This document shows, in pieces, positions 36,214 through 47,429 of a stretch of DNA of 64,000 bases. The notes beneath the pieces were generated by a model. It did not search any database. It saw nothing but the letters and a program-made list of their open reading frames with translations, and had not been told where the DNA came from. A program made the position numbers and the translations under genes. The DNA is from Apostichopus japonicus (taxonomy: Eukaryota; Echinodermata; Holothuroidea; Aspidochirotida; Stichopodidae), in the NCBI RefSeq assembly GCF_037975245.1, contig NC_092577.1, positions 11,972,013 to 12,036,012 on the forward strand, in the 5' to 3' direction. Position 1 is the first letter of the stretch. The number at the start of each line of letters is the position of its first letter.

Positions 36214-37320
36214 ATGATGGATCAAGCAATAACCGTTTCCGACAATGGTACTATTAGTTACGGTTCTTCCATGACATACGAACCTAATATGTACCTCACA
36301 GCTGGTTCAATTGTTGCTTTAACAGCCTTCGTCGTTCTTTTAGTGTTGACTGTATTGGGAAACGGATTGACTATTTTAGCGTACACGAATGATATCAATC
36401 TGAGGAAAATACCATTTAACTTCTTCATATTAAACCTTGCTATATCAGATTTATTGGTAGGGGTAATAACGATTCCTGCATATATTTATTACGGCATTTT
36501 GGTTCCTAACAACAATTATACATCAAATGCATATATCGATGTAATTGTGAGTATGATAACGCCGTTCCCAATATTTCTGTCGGTATTTATCGTCATTCTA
36601 ATGACGTTTGATCGCTTAAGAATGGTCTTTGATCCGATCAAATACAAAATGAGATCAAGTAACAAAAGGATATCAAAGCAAATGATTGTCATATGGATAG
36701 TAAGCTCGTTATACATTTTCCTTGTTTTGATATTGCCTTACCTTATCACAGAACCCATGAACGAAGAATTGCCTATTTATGTAAGCAGCTACTCAATAAT
36801 TATCTTTAATTTCTTATTGCCACTGACATGCTTACTTCTCATGAATGTGGTGTTTGTCTTAAAACTGAGTAGACGTATGGCTGCTCTCGGTCAGGTTCGG
36901 GAAAGAAGTAATGTTGAAGATATAAATGTTGAGATGACTACAAGAGCTCATTCAGAAAGAATCAGTATTTCACAGTTGACATCAGACGTCCAAAACGAGT
37001 CAGCAATTAGACGACGGAAGTGGACAAATCGTAACGAAGAAGAACGTTTAATGAAACATCAGCTTCGTAAAGTCTCTCTGAATATAATGGTTCTTGTTGG
37101 TGTTTATTTATTCTGTTGGATTCCAGCAAACATACTGAACCTTTTAGCTACTATAGATATGTCTATTCGAATTCCCCGTTCAGCTATCATGATCACGTTT
37201 TTTATGTTACTTTCTAATTCAGCTATAAATCCGTTTATATATGCAGTAACTAACAAAATGTTTTGGAAAGCAATAGTGAAACTTTTTACAAAGTTGAATA
37301 GACAGTCACAAGATTTGTAA
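36214..37320 (+). CDS. Rhodopsin-class (class A) GPCR, orphan
   Basis: An intronless gene for 368 residues with seven hydrophobic helices. Class A landmarks: N50 in GNG of TM1, D79 in NLAISDLL of TM2, D133-R134-L in place of DRY at the end of TM3, the Trp of TM4 (VIWIVSS), CWIP in TM6 and NPFIY in TM7, followed by helix 8. Sequons at N11 and N101 suggest glycosylation. ICL3 is long, basic and Ser/Thr-rich. The whole protein has only two Cys, both in helices, so the usual TM3-ECL2 disulfide is missing. The position of the amine-binding Asp in TM3 is Thr, so a classical amine ligand is unlikely despite a loose look of muscarinic/histamine H3 receptors. The start is the first of two adjacent ATGs. 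It is the only intact copy among at least five close relatives in the window. Ligand unknown. Confidence 0.88.
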   Translation: MMDQAITVSDNGTISYGSSMTYEPNMYLTAGSIVALTAFVVLLVLTVLGNGLTILAYTNDINLRKIPFNFFILNLAISDLLVGVITIPAYIYYGILVPNNNYTSNAYIDVIVSMITPFPIFLSVFIVILMTFDRLRMVFDPIKYKMRSSNKRISKQMIVIWIVSSLYIFLVLILPYLITEPMNEELPIYVSSYSIIIFNFLLPLTCLLLMNVVFVLKLSRRMAALGQVRERSNVEDINVEMTTRAHSERISISQLTSDVQNESAIRRRKWTNRNEEERLMKHQLRKVSLNIMVLVGVYLFCWIPANILNLLATIDMSIRIPRSAIMITFFMLLSNSAINPFIYAVTNKMFWKAIVKLFTKLNRQSQDL

Positions 37321-39290
37321 GTTAAATATGTGATTGCAACCACTGGCGTCGGAACTTTAACGCGGTTGCAATAAGAATAATATCATGTTTGCTATAATCA
37401 GAGTAGGCAGTTATGTCAAGATGTTCATCAGAAGCATGTGTTATAGGAGAAGCCGACTGGATTTGGACAAAAAATGTCAGGTCGGATGGTAATATACTTA
37501 ACAGGTTTAATTCATTTTATATTTTGCTTGAAATGTTATATCGATATCTTATATTTTCATGATGTGTCGATGTATATCGATACTTTCATTATGATCACCA
37601 TTATCGAGATGTGTGGAAAGCTTTTCCTACTTCTTATGCTGTTTTCGGTGTGATTCTTTATAATACGCAGCAATTATGATCCTTTCGAGCAGCTGGTGTT
37701 GTGTCGGAGGACAGACTGACTATGTTGCAATGGATATGAACAATTCTGCGAACTCATTATTCATCGTTTCGCCCTCTTCGAGATATCAGTTTTAACCAAT
37801 GTAACAGTTTCGCTCTGTAATTTTACTGTACTATTAACGTCGATAAAATAGGCTTACGTTACCATTTTCTAGCACATGTAAGTCACGTGATTTACTACGT
37901 TTCATATTTCTTAATGGTCCATTTTCTACTTACATTGATAATAACAATAGTATAATGTATTTGAATGTCCAATAGGCTAAAATGGCTAATAGTACTTTAA
38001 TTCGCTAATGATTGTTAATGAATCAATCAATACTTAATTTTATGTGTGTAAGCTTTGGAATATATTTAAACGGCAAAGTTTATAGCAATGTCTAGACCAA
38101 CGATACTCTCAGATATGAATTATTTATATAAATATCCATTTGCGAGTGATAACAATCCCAACACCCGGACACTTTTGTTCATGTACGGTCCCTCATAATC
38201 ATATACAGAAAGTAAAAAGCTCATATTTTCGTAATGTTTAATGTTTTCTTCTTAAGTTGTTGTCGAAACGTAACCAAAAGACCTGGTCGAGTCCATGGTA
38301 TCCCGAGAGAGTGTTGGTACCGCAATTGCCATCTGTACTAATTTATTCAACCTATTTTTTCTTATTTTGTCCTTTAATGAAAACTGTAGTCCTATACTAA
38401 ACCACTGATGAAAAATAGATATTCAATATAATGACAAAGTACCCGTCGTTTTGTAGTCTCTTCCTACGTTTGGCCTTGTCAGAAATGATAACAGTATAAA
38501 CGACTGAACACATGAGTAAACGTTGAGACAGTCGAGATAGGGGGAGGGTATGAAACGCAACCTTAATTTCCTGACAAAGCCTTAAACTGTTTACATTACA
38601 ATAATATTGGCATTCTCATTTTCTTTTGAATTTTCTATACTTTTACATTCAATTGCCTTCAGATCTTTCGTAATTAAATTAAATGTGAACCAAGTAAAAT
38701 CTATAGATGAAACCTTCAAGATTAATTATCCTTTGCATCGAAATTCGATAAACTTCGAATTTGGCTTAGCCACTTCGTACTTAAGTATTACACCCACATA
38801 TAATCATAATCATAATAAGCAGCAGTAGTTTTTTTACGACGCTGCATGTGGGAGGAACCTGCAAGGGCTTATGGATTACAACTTACACGTCGTGTGGCTT
38901 CCAATTCAATATTTTAACTCAAATTTGGCATCTTTACAATTTAGAAAATCATTTCAGATGGGAATACCGTAGATTGCTTTTGGATGAAAAATCCGCCTTA
39001 CTGTAACCCGGACGGGAATCAAACCCCGAAACTCCCGATTGCTAAGCCTCATTGCTTCAAATGCCACCGCCTTTATCCACTCGGCTACAGCACCGATGTT
39101 TAACAGTCTGACCAAACAATATACACAGAGAATTATGTAAAACAAATCCGTTGTTACATAACATTTTTTGGTATTGTCATATGATTGCCGAAGCGAATGT
39201 ATATATGTATGCTATTATGCTTTTAAAGTGCTATTGCTCAATATCATATCACTGTCACGAATGTCATGTTTTGGACGTAAGTTGGAAGTG
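37321..39290 (+). repeat. 3' flank of the intact GPCR, tandem copy of 33263-34750
   Basis: Non-coding, homologous to the 3' flank of copy B. It carries a copy-specific insert at about 38820-39130 with a tRNA-like sequence and lacks the U2-headed SINE. At 39168-39437 an open frame ends in PDAPTGKCPFGEECVASPT..; it is of unknown meaning and probably a chance frame. Confidence 0.7.
38985..39095 (-). repeat. tRNA-derived SINE head (tRNA-Ser-like)
   Basis: Read on the minus strand from 39095: GGTGCTGTAGCCGAGTGGAT (A box), an anticodon-arm-like stretch around ATTTGAAGC, a long variable-arm-like segment, then GGGGTTTGATTCCC (B box). The A box, long variable arm and TGA in the loop suit a tRNA-Ser ancestor. 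The acceptor and T stems are poorly paired, so it is not a working tRNA. It lies in an insert absent from the paralogous flank at 34370-34415, which supports a mobile origin. Confidence 0.6.
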
Positions 39291-40689
39291 CCCGATGCCC
39301 CTACTGGTAAATGCCCCTTCGGTGAAGAATGTGTCGCATCACCAACGAATATTTATAATCAGTATCGTTTTCAGTTATTAGATATGCAAGAAGAAAAACA
39401 TGGATTAACCGATGAGAGAGTTCTTCGTACTGTTTGAACTATGAAAGACAAACTAAACTCTTTGAAAATTAACACTTAATCATTTTCTATGATATTCTCT
39501 ATTGTTTTAACCTTGTAGTGTACCGGTGTCATATTCTACCCGATAATTGAAAGCAGACAGTATCAGTAAAAGTCAAATATGTTCACACTGGTATTTATCT
39601 ATTTATATTTATTTCGGATTTTGTTATTCTCAAATTTCACATTCAAAGAATGGAAATCAAATCTTATGACACTGGATCTTCAGATAATATCACACTTCTA
39701 TTAAATCAAACAAATATATATATATATTGACTCATCTAAAACCCCTAGACAGTTCTCTTAGCTGAATCTTAAGAATAACAAGTTGAACAAGTGTTGCCAT
39801 ATATCTTTTGTATGTCTTGGTATCTGTAACATTCAACTTTATTATAAAATTTGCAATGTATATGCATAATTGAAACAAAATAAATGAGGACAAAATGTGT
39901 GTTTAATGCTATAAAGACAATTATTACATTTACGTGATCTACTAGACTTCTCAGGGATTGTAGCGACTGACTTTTATATCGGACTTTATGATAATATTTT
40001 CAATCATTTTATTATACGATGAACACAATATTTTTCGACGCGAAGTTGTACAGCTTCAACAAAATGATGATCTTCTGTAAGTGGAATCCAACACATGGGG
40101 AAAACTGATGAAATAGTGAACTGCAATAACTATATGGTTAATAACCGAGGATAAATAGGTGATTTAGAATTCTTCGATAAAAACACAAAATAAATATACG
40201 TATATTAGCACAAAATTGACAAAAATGTCTCTTAAAAACGCACTTGGTCGAACTAGCAGCAAATTTTGTTTAATCATAGGTAAAATTAATTGAAATGGTT
40301 CAATAATCTCTTGACTAATGGCCAATACCGAACATGGAGTTATGAAACTTACTTCACTTAAATAAAAAATTAGCTCCTTAATGGTGTACGCGTTGCTCCT
40401 TATGTTTCAAGTTAATGAACGGGATCATGTAGTCTTTTAGATAAAGATGTTTAACATGACTGTGTTTCTCAAACGTCTCCGGAAACCTCCTCAGTTTTGC
40501 GATTAATAACACATTTTGTGAGGAATAAGCTTGTCAGTGGTAATAAAAAACTATCGATAATTTATACGTAGATGCCTACGTAATTAAACCAGTCATCGTT
40601 CTGCTATTCCCCGAAAGCATATCATATAAACTGAATCGGTTTATTCTCTATATCTAAACAGAAGAAGGGTTAAGCTAGCTTACTACGCA
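39291..40689. other. Non-coding stretch
   Basis: No gene recognised. From about 40480 it becomes the flank of GPCR relic D and matches 41180-41350 next to relic E. Confidence 0.5.
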
Positions 40690-40912
40690 TACCTTACCAC
40701 AATCGCTTGTTTTAAGTTTCCTTCGTCACTTGATCTCATTTTGTATTTGATCGGATCAAAGATCATTCTTAATCGGTCAAACTTCATAGCGTATGCAATG
40801 CAGAGCCTGATCAGATTATAACCATCCAAAATTACAAGGTAACAACGATAAAGTAATCATGCTAATCACTACCATCAAATCTGTTATGGCAAGGTTTAAG
40901 TTATTCTTTAGC
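40690..40912 (-). pseudogene. GPCR relic fragment (copy D)
   Basis: On the minus strand it joins a TM2 piece (NNLNLAITDLMVVISM) almost directly to the end of TM3 and ICL2 (KFDRLRMIFDPIKYKMRSSDE). Most of ECL1 and TM3 is gone. Similarity to the intact receptor stops abruptly at about 40912 before TM1. It shares the flank at its TM4 side with relic E, so D and E are duplicates of one decayed copy. Confidence 0.75.
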
Positions 40913-41354
40913 ACGCGTGCAGGGGATTAACACACATGAATTCAATTTGAAATGTCTTTTAAACCCCAAAGTGTTTCTGAAAACTTTACGTCTCTCAGGA
41001 ATTTGTCAATCCAGAATAAACAGTTTATAGCTAGTTGAATGGACCGGGTTTAATTACTTTCTTTCCATTTTCAAAAATAAGTAGAAAAAATAATTAATGG
41101 TAGTAATATCACTAGGGGAATATAAAATGTGAGGACAGAACGGCCTTCCTTGGCCTGTATCGGCAAACACGACATGTAAGCTTCCAGTTTTCAGTAGTTT
41201 GCCAATGGTAATGCGAAACTAATAATAGTTCATTGGTATCTGTTCAAGTAATTAAATCATTCATCGTTCTCGTATCCCTCGGATAAATCAGAGATAAACG
41301 GATCAGGTGGTAAAACGTTATACAAACAGAAACATGGTAAAGCTAGCTTACTAC

Positions 41355-41770
41355 GCATACCACAATCGTTTGTTTAAGTTTTCTGTAAAATTTGATTTCA
41401 TTTTGTATTTGATCGGCTCAAAGATCATTCTTAAGCGATTACAGTCATTTGCATAGTGTATGCCATGTAGTGTCTAGGTTATAACTATTCAAAATTACAA
41501 GTTCAAACAAATAAAGGAATAATGATAATCCCTACCAATATATCTGCTGTGGCAAGGCCTAAGAATAAGAAATTTAATAATATTTTCTTAAAAATTGCAT
41601 TATTTGTGTATATACGCTAGGATAGTCAATCCGTTTGCCGTTTTCAATGTCATAAGAATGATGGAGAATGCTTGGGGGCTGCATCACCATGCATGTTGTA
41701 TACACCAGGTTCGTTTGGTGGAACCATTACCCAATTAGACACTACAATAATCGGTTATGCCGTGATCCAT
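41355..41770 (-). pseudogene. GPCR relic (copy E)
   Basis: On the minus strand it starts at ATGGATCACGGCATAACC (41770). It covers the N-terminus, a shortened TM1 (ANGLTILAY), TM2 (GLATADILVGIIIIP), a collapsed TM3 and the CNRLRMIFEPIKYKMKSN block, then breaks. Stops occur within the first ten codons and later. It lies head-to-tail with relic D. Confidence 0.78.
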
Positions 41771-42410
41771 AGTAATAAACACGTTATTCATTCTTGAGTA
41801 GTCCCAAGCAGTCTTAGAACAAGGATTTCAAACATCATGAGTTACGATAAAACGACTATATCGAGTTACTTAAGGAAAGACAAACACAAACGTAAGGGAG
41901 TCATTTGGTAACTCAAACATCAGTTGTTGCTTAATAAGAAGCTAGTCGAAAAAGTCAAGACAGGTCAAATGTTTAATACCTTAATTCTGATTTGGTCAAA
42001 GTAAATGCAACATTCTATGAACACTTTCATTGGAGTAACACACATAGGCATAAGTAAATTTAATTTGAATTGGTTCTTCAACCACTTACTGTTTCTGAAT
42101 ACAATACGTCATGACTCGAATGATTTATAATTAAATGAGAAAACGACGATAATAATAACCACTAGACATATGAGAAAATGGAGAAAATATTCTCTCATGA
42201 AATTGTAGATTCAGACAGAATAAATACCTCGTAGCTACTTTGGTAGACCAGTTTTTATTTAGCTTTCTCTTTTGACAAAATAAAAGGAGAATGAAATAGT
42301 TAATACTAGTTCAACCATTTGAGAAATATAACATTTGAGGACACAAAATTAGGCTTTCTACGTCAATTTCGTACGTAATACGTAAGTACGTAATATATTA
42401 TAACTTTTTA

Positions 42411-42412
<2 letters not shown>

Positions 42413-42467
<55 letters not shown>
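42413..42467. repeat. (TA)n microsatellite
   Basis: 55 bases of uninterrupted TA dinucleotide repeat. Confidence 0.95.
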
Positions 42468-42469
<2 letters not shown>

Positions 42470-42865
42470 TTAAGGAGCTGCTTCGGCTTTCATAGCGGTC
42501 TTGAGAAATTAAACAAACCAACAAAATTGTCACCTATTAAAATCAAAATTGAGCGCTGATGAAGTAGGTAAAGTCATTTCACGTCTATTTTCTTATTTCT
42601 TACAATTGCATTTGACAGTTCTTGACATAGGCAAGTCAAAAAAGTAAACGAAAACCCCGAATAAGTCTAGTAATTACTGCAGTTGTTCTCAAATATTTCA
42701 CATTCAATCATAAAACCAACTTTTGTCTCGTTAACATGGAATTCCTTTCCCTAAAATGTTCTCAATTCAACTAAGTATAAAAGCTTCCAATTAATCTTCG
42801 ATAAAGAAAACTTGGCGAAAATTAAGGTAAGTCAGTGCTGAGTGTGTAGAGATAGACAATGTAAC

Positions 42866-42901
42866 GTGTAAAACTTTCACTAAGTGAAAGTTCGTTTACA
42901 C
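42866..42901. repeat. 36-base hairpin palindrome
   Basis: GTGTAAA and TTTACAC flank a perfect 9-base inverted repeat ACTTTCACT..AGTGAAAGT with one central base. The outer arms have a 3-base offset. It could form a cruciform or bind a symmetric factor. It lies about 1.6 kb from the start of the GPCR at 44544 but on its 3' side. Confidence 0.7.
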
Positions 42902-43335
42902 ACAGTAAATATCCTATGCTTATGAAATAAAACTTGTGAAAGGTACAATAGACAATAATGTAGTGAAGATGTCTTCAGTTTCAAGTTCCACAAACGATAC
43001 GGATTTAAGGGTTCATAGCCTCTAAAAAGAGAAGGAATTAAGAATATTAAATCTAATAGAAATCAAATTTTCTGTTATGCTGTCAAACTTTTTGATATAT
43101 GCCAAACTCCGCATATGCTTAAGAAAGTTTGTGAATTAGGCCTACTTTCAACTTTATTACCGCCATGAGTGTCACATATCTCACGATCTGCTATAATTAC
43201 GCTAGCTACACAAACTACTACTACACCGAATTTTCTCGAGCTTCAACTCAGGCCAAAAGAAATAAGGCAAGCATTGCAAACATTTTTGTAAGATGTACTT
43301 ATTCTTTTCTGCAAGATATACTTATTCACAATATC

Positions 43336-44544
43336 TTAAACAATTGTATCCATGTTTGCCGCAGGCAAAGAAGCCGGAGTAGTGTTTGCTTGAGTGGCTT
43401 TGCTCACCTTAGTCATCCTCCAAGGACAAATAATTCTGAGCATTCCATTCCTGTATTGAGGTGAAGTTACTGCATAAATTAACGGATTTATAGCAGAGTT
43501 TGAATACAGTAACACAAGTGCAACATGGTATAAGAGAATTGGTAGGTTAACGCCAAAGAGCTGAAGCAAAAGTAATCCATGTATTGGCATCCAACAAATC
43601 AAATAAACTAAAACAAGAATAAACAGGTTCCGAGCTATTCGACGTAGCTTTGATTTTCTGTTGTCGTCGATAACAGACGAGAAATCAAGCACATCTTCGT
43701 CTGTACTTTTATTCGTAGCGATAATAAATCTAGTTATCTGTCGGGTCGATTTAGCGGTTGACGACGTCCTCTGGTTGTTTTGATCAACTTCCAAGCTTAT
43801 GGATTGACATTTAGTCTTAGTCACTTCGTTCATGTTGTCTGGTCTGCTTTGAAACACCCGCAGTCTTACTCGCAACTTACTCAGGAATGCGATGTTCATA
43901 ACAGCTAAGGCAGTCAAGGGTAGAATGAAGTTTGCAACAGCTTCAATTACATCAAGATAAATTTTCACCCTCCACCACCGTTCGAGTTCGGTATAGTCTT
44001 CCTGTTGTGGTGCAACTATAGCAACCGCAACAATGACAAGCACAGTATAAATATTTGCATGCAGAATACTCGCAATACACACGTAACTCATGCTTTTGTT
44101 GACTCGTGAAATACTATAAGATGCATGATATCTGAAGGGATTCGTAACTAATCGGAGACGGTCGTACGTCATTAACATAACTACAGAAACGGATAATGCC
44201 ACAGGGAATCTAGCAGCCCACCAGGCCAGCAAAGTCATCCATGCTGATGAGAATTGAACGTTATACCAGATAAATATACGTGTAAACACTGGTAGGCCAA
44301 CAATTCCTACTATCAAATCTGCAATAGCCAAAAGTAGGATGTACCTGTTGAATGGAATGGAACGAACCGACTTCGTAAGGGTGTAACTTACAATCACCAA
44401 TGCGTTCCCGAATAGAATTAATACCATAAGGAAAACGTGCACGGTTATTGTTACGATGGTATAAATCTCACCAAATCCGGCATCTGATAACATAGTCGAA
44501 ACAGTTTCATTGGACAAATTTTGCAACAACATTCTACCGTTCAT
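43336..44544 (-). CDS. Rhodopsin-class GPCR, orphan, related to 36214-37320
   Basis: An intronless gene for 402 residues on the minus strand, starting at ATG 44544 and ending at TAG/TAA near 43336. Class A signs: N47 in GNALVI of TM1, the IPFNRYILLLAIADLIVG TM2 region (the IPFN motif is shared with the other receptor), DRLRLV after TM3, CWMP in TM6, SAINPLIYAVTS in TM7, and a Cys in the C-tail (RIICPW) suited to palmitoylation. N9 and N12 are sequons in the short N-terminus. ICL3 is about 100 residues and Ser/Thr/Lys-rich. Cys residues sit in helices, ICL3 or the tail but not in ECL1/ECL2, so the standard disulfide is absent. The amine-contact position in TM3 is Ala. It is more diverged than the relics, so it is a separate family member. 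Ligand unknown; cell-surface signalling is inferred. Confidence 0.88.
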   Translation of the reverse strand: MNGRMLLQNLSNETVSTMLSDAGFGEIYTIVTITVHVFLMVLILFGNALVIVSYTLTKSVRSIPFNRYILLLAIADLIVGIVGLPVFTRIFIWYNVQFSSAWMTLLAWWAARFPVALSVSVVMLMTYDRLRLVTNPFRYHASYSISRVNKSMSYVCIASILHANIYTVLVIVAVAIVAPQQEDYTELERWWRVKIYLDVIEAVANFILPLTALAVMNIAFLSKLRVRLRVFQSRPDNMNEVTKTKCQSISLEVDQNNQRTSSTAKSTRQITRFIIATNKSTDEDVLDFSSVIDDNRKSKLRRIARNLFILVLVYLICWMPIHGLLLLQLFGVNLPILLYHVALVLLYSNSAINPLIYAVTSPQYRNGMLRIICPWRMTKVSKATQANTTPASLPAANMDTIV

Positions 44545-47429
44545 AGTTTCGTCAAAATTAAGATTTTAAAACGAGTTTAACGTTCGTTTGTGCTTAAATC
44601 GTTCCTGTACTTTCTGATATCGCTCACGCAATCCCATCACTTCGATGTTCTTTTCTTTACATAGATGTATTTCATAAAGTGGGAGGATACATTTTTATAA
44701 TACTGAAAGCTATTAGAGATATGCTCGACAATCTACAGCCATCTGAAAGCAGTCATGGTGTCTTCAATATTTACATTTTGAACGAGTTAAACGTCCATTT
44801 TAGTCCTAATTGAAAGCTTTTAGAGATGGACTCGACAAGACAAACAGTATACGCCCATCTGAAAGAAGTATTTGACTAACACTGAGTGGAAATATATCAA
44901 ACCTGTTATGTGATAAACAAATAAAATCGATAAGAGCTCGCGTTCGTGTCCGTAGACTTTCAAAGGTTTAAGGTCTCAATGTGTGTTTGCCAAATTTTAA
45001 GTTCAACTTTTTCTGCCCTTAAAGAGTGGAAATAACACCGATCCATGCAATTGTAATATTAATTGCCAATCAAATCTGTCTGTTTTATTTACGACCGTTA
45101 GGCCTGTGTGCTAGCCTGTGTTAGGTCCATTATCTTGAAGAGTATATATCTTTCTTTCGGTCTTACCGATGTAGCTTGCGTTGTCATTTGATTCAATTGC
45201 AAGGAATAAACAGGTGCTTTCAGACGTTTCCACCCTAAAATTGGGTCAAAGGAGTGGACGATACGAGTATATATAGGTTACATTTGTGTAATGAACATGC
45301 TGATATGGGCGGTGGCAGTGATTTACGGTAAAACGTTCGCGACAGAAAGGCAACAGAAAAATGTTTCGATTGAAACAGCTTTCCCCCATTAAACCCACCT
45401 GATCAGAGTGCATTAAGAATAAGAAATACTAAATCTGCTTCGGAAGTTTGTTTTCCAAAATTCATCAACAAACATACAATGAGACTTGTCTATTTCGAAA
45501 GCGAATATAGTGCTTTTCGGTACGACGTTCCTTTCTGAACTTAATCTTTGTAATAATACCATGACATTACTTAATATGCTTTTAAAACATCCATTAGGGA
45601 ATTTAGTTGTCATTTGACACATTACAACCACTTAAAATCAAACTTCTCGTATAATAGAAGTATATCTACAGACATCTAAAAATAATATTAAGGAAATCTA
45701 AGTGGAAATTCAGTAAATCTATTGTGTAATAAACTTTTAAGCATCGAGTGCGTGTCTGTAGATGTTAAAGGTTAAGTATAATGCAGAACAGTTAATAACA
45801 CTCAAGTACTCTATTTGATGCACCAGCACAGAGACAACATAGCGCAATGAAGTAAAAATAATAGTTTTGTTTTGGACAAACTAATAATTAATAACGGTAT
45901 TATGCCCTTGATGAGAACATTAATGTACCCATTCATGCTGTAATATTCTTACTAAATGTACATATTTTTAGCGCAAATCGATCGCCGCAAGTAAATCCTT
46001 GGAACCTATATACTCTACTGAGTCTGGTATCCGATATGTAGTAGTGTTTAACGATTTTGTTTTTACAGGAAACGTTTCACTAATCAGGGGTTTGTTTACT
46101 CCCATTCTAACTATGAACATCTATTTGGTTAAAGAAGCAATATGATTCCCATACCCCAATACATCCTATTGTTATTATGTTATGATTTATTGTTTCAGGA
46201 ACCATGTTTGGTCCTGACCGACTGGTGGAAGTAGCAGAGTAAATCAGACTTAAATATTTTAAGTATCTAAACTGGTCATCTGTGTATCAATTGAAAATAT
46301 TTCACCAATAGACGCCACAACATTTTCTCACTTTTGCGTTGGCTCTCCTAGATATCTTGGACTTAAAGTAGACGGTTGGGAACAATTCGTTTTATATTTA
46401 ACTGGGACAATGTACACCGATTGTATATACGTCTGCAAAAAATAATGTACATCGTACAGGAATGTTAGCTGTGTAAATACGGTGTAATCAAACACAGATA
46501 TCTGAAAATATCTAACATGGTAGACTGAAGCAGACTGTTGGGAACATTTATTTTTAATGAACAATTTACGCCAGTTGTAATTACGTCAACCAGTAATGAT
46601 TGCATGTTACAATGCCAAATCTGCCGAGATACATGCCAACAGTTTTCTTAAAATGTGCTTTACACTTTAAATTAAAAGCAACATGTGAAATATGAAGGAT
46701 GAATCTGGGTACAAGGGAAACGAAAAGGGAAATTATACCCTAAAAAAAGGTAGGAAGGGAGATATAACAACGTCAGTTGCATCCAAGCGATCTACATTGG
46801 TTTCATATATGATATACCTCATTATTCACAGTAATTGGGAAAGTACGGTACACAATATTATTAACAAACACATTTTTTGAAACGTCTTTATATGAAAAAA
46901 TTGATTCCTAAAATTGCCTGCTTAACTCTTCCGTTATTACTGTACGCAACTGTCTTTTTCCCTCGAGTATGACCCGCAAATCTTGCAGACAGCCTCACCC
47001 CCACTTGCTCCGCTCCGAACCTCCCCTCTTGTAGGAAGCCTAGTGTTTCACTGTTAGTGAGGTTGGTATGGAATTAATATTATAATGCATAATATTCGCT
47101 TATTAGGGTGGAGGGCTTCTGGATGTTAGATGCAAAGAAAGCGCGCAGTGACATTAGAGGAGGTTATTGGTTGACGGGTGGGGTGTGGATGGTAGGGTGT
47201 GTGGTGTGGGAGGTTGGGGAGGGTGGGGCTCGGTGCACCAGTCACCAGTGTCGCCATTTAACTTATGCTTAGAAGATCGGAATACGTATTTAGAGAAGAC
47301 AAATAAGAGAGGAATGGTTAATCAATTATGCCTAATATGTACAGAAACCAAAACAAACAAATAAACTCCACTATAAATGCGTAAATGCTACGCAATACGT
47401 GCATTGAACCTTCATGCATGCATTAGTCC
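44545..47429. other. Non-coding stretch
   Basis: No gene recognised. Two similar blocks (44750-44870 and 44580-44720, sharing ACAATCTACAGCCATCTGAAAG.. / GCCCATCTGAAAG words, and again near 45660) suggest a short local duplication upstream of the GPCR. A G-rich tract lies at 47173-47236. Confidence 0.45.
47173..47236 (+). other. G-rich tract, potential G-quadruplex
   Basis: About 64 bases with many GG/GGG runs (GGGTGGGG, GGGAGG, GGGGAGGG, GGGGC) in an AT-rich setting. Quadruplex formation is possible but only inferred. Confidence 0.45.

Larger units (their letters stand above)
41771..43335. other. Non-coding stretch with TA repeat and hairpin
   Basis: No gene recognised. A (TA)n microsatellite (42413-42467) and a near-perfect palindrome (42866-42901) are listed separately. 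The first part (41771-42130) resembles the flank at 300-500 and 36000-36200 in inverted sense. Confidence 0.5.

Noticed and set aside
38985-39095. Functional tRNA-Ser gene
   Set aside because: The A and B boxes are good but the acceptor and T stems do not pair; it sits in a copy-specific insert.
39168-39437. Open frame with CPFGEEC as a zinc-finger exon
   Set aside because: One Cys pair only, and the duplicated flank at 34620-34720 does not keep the frame.
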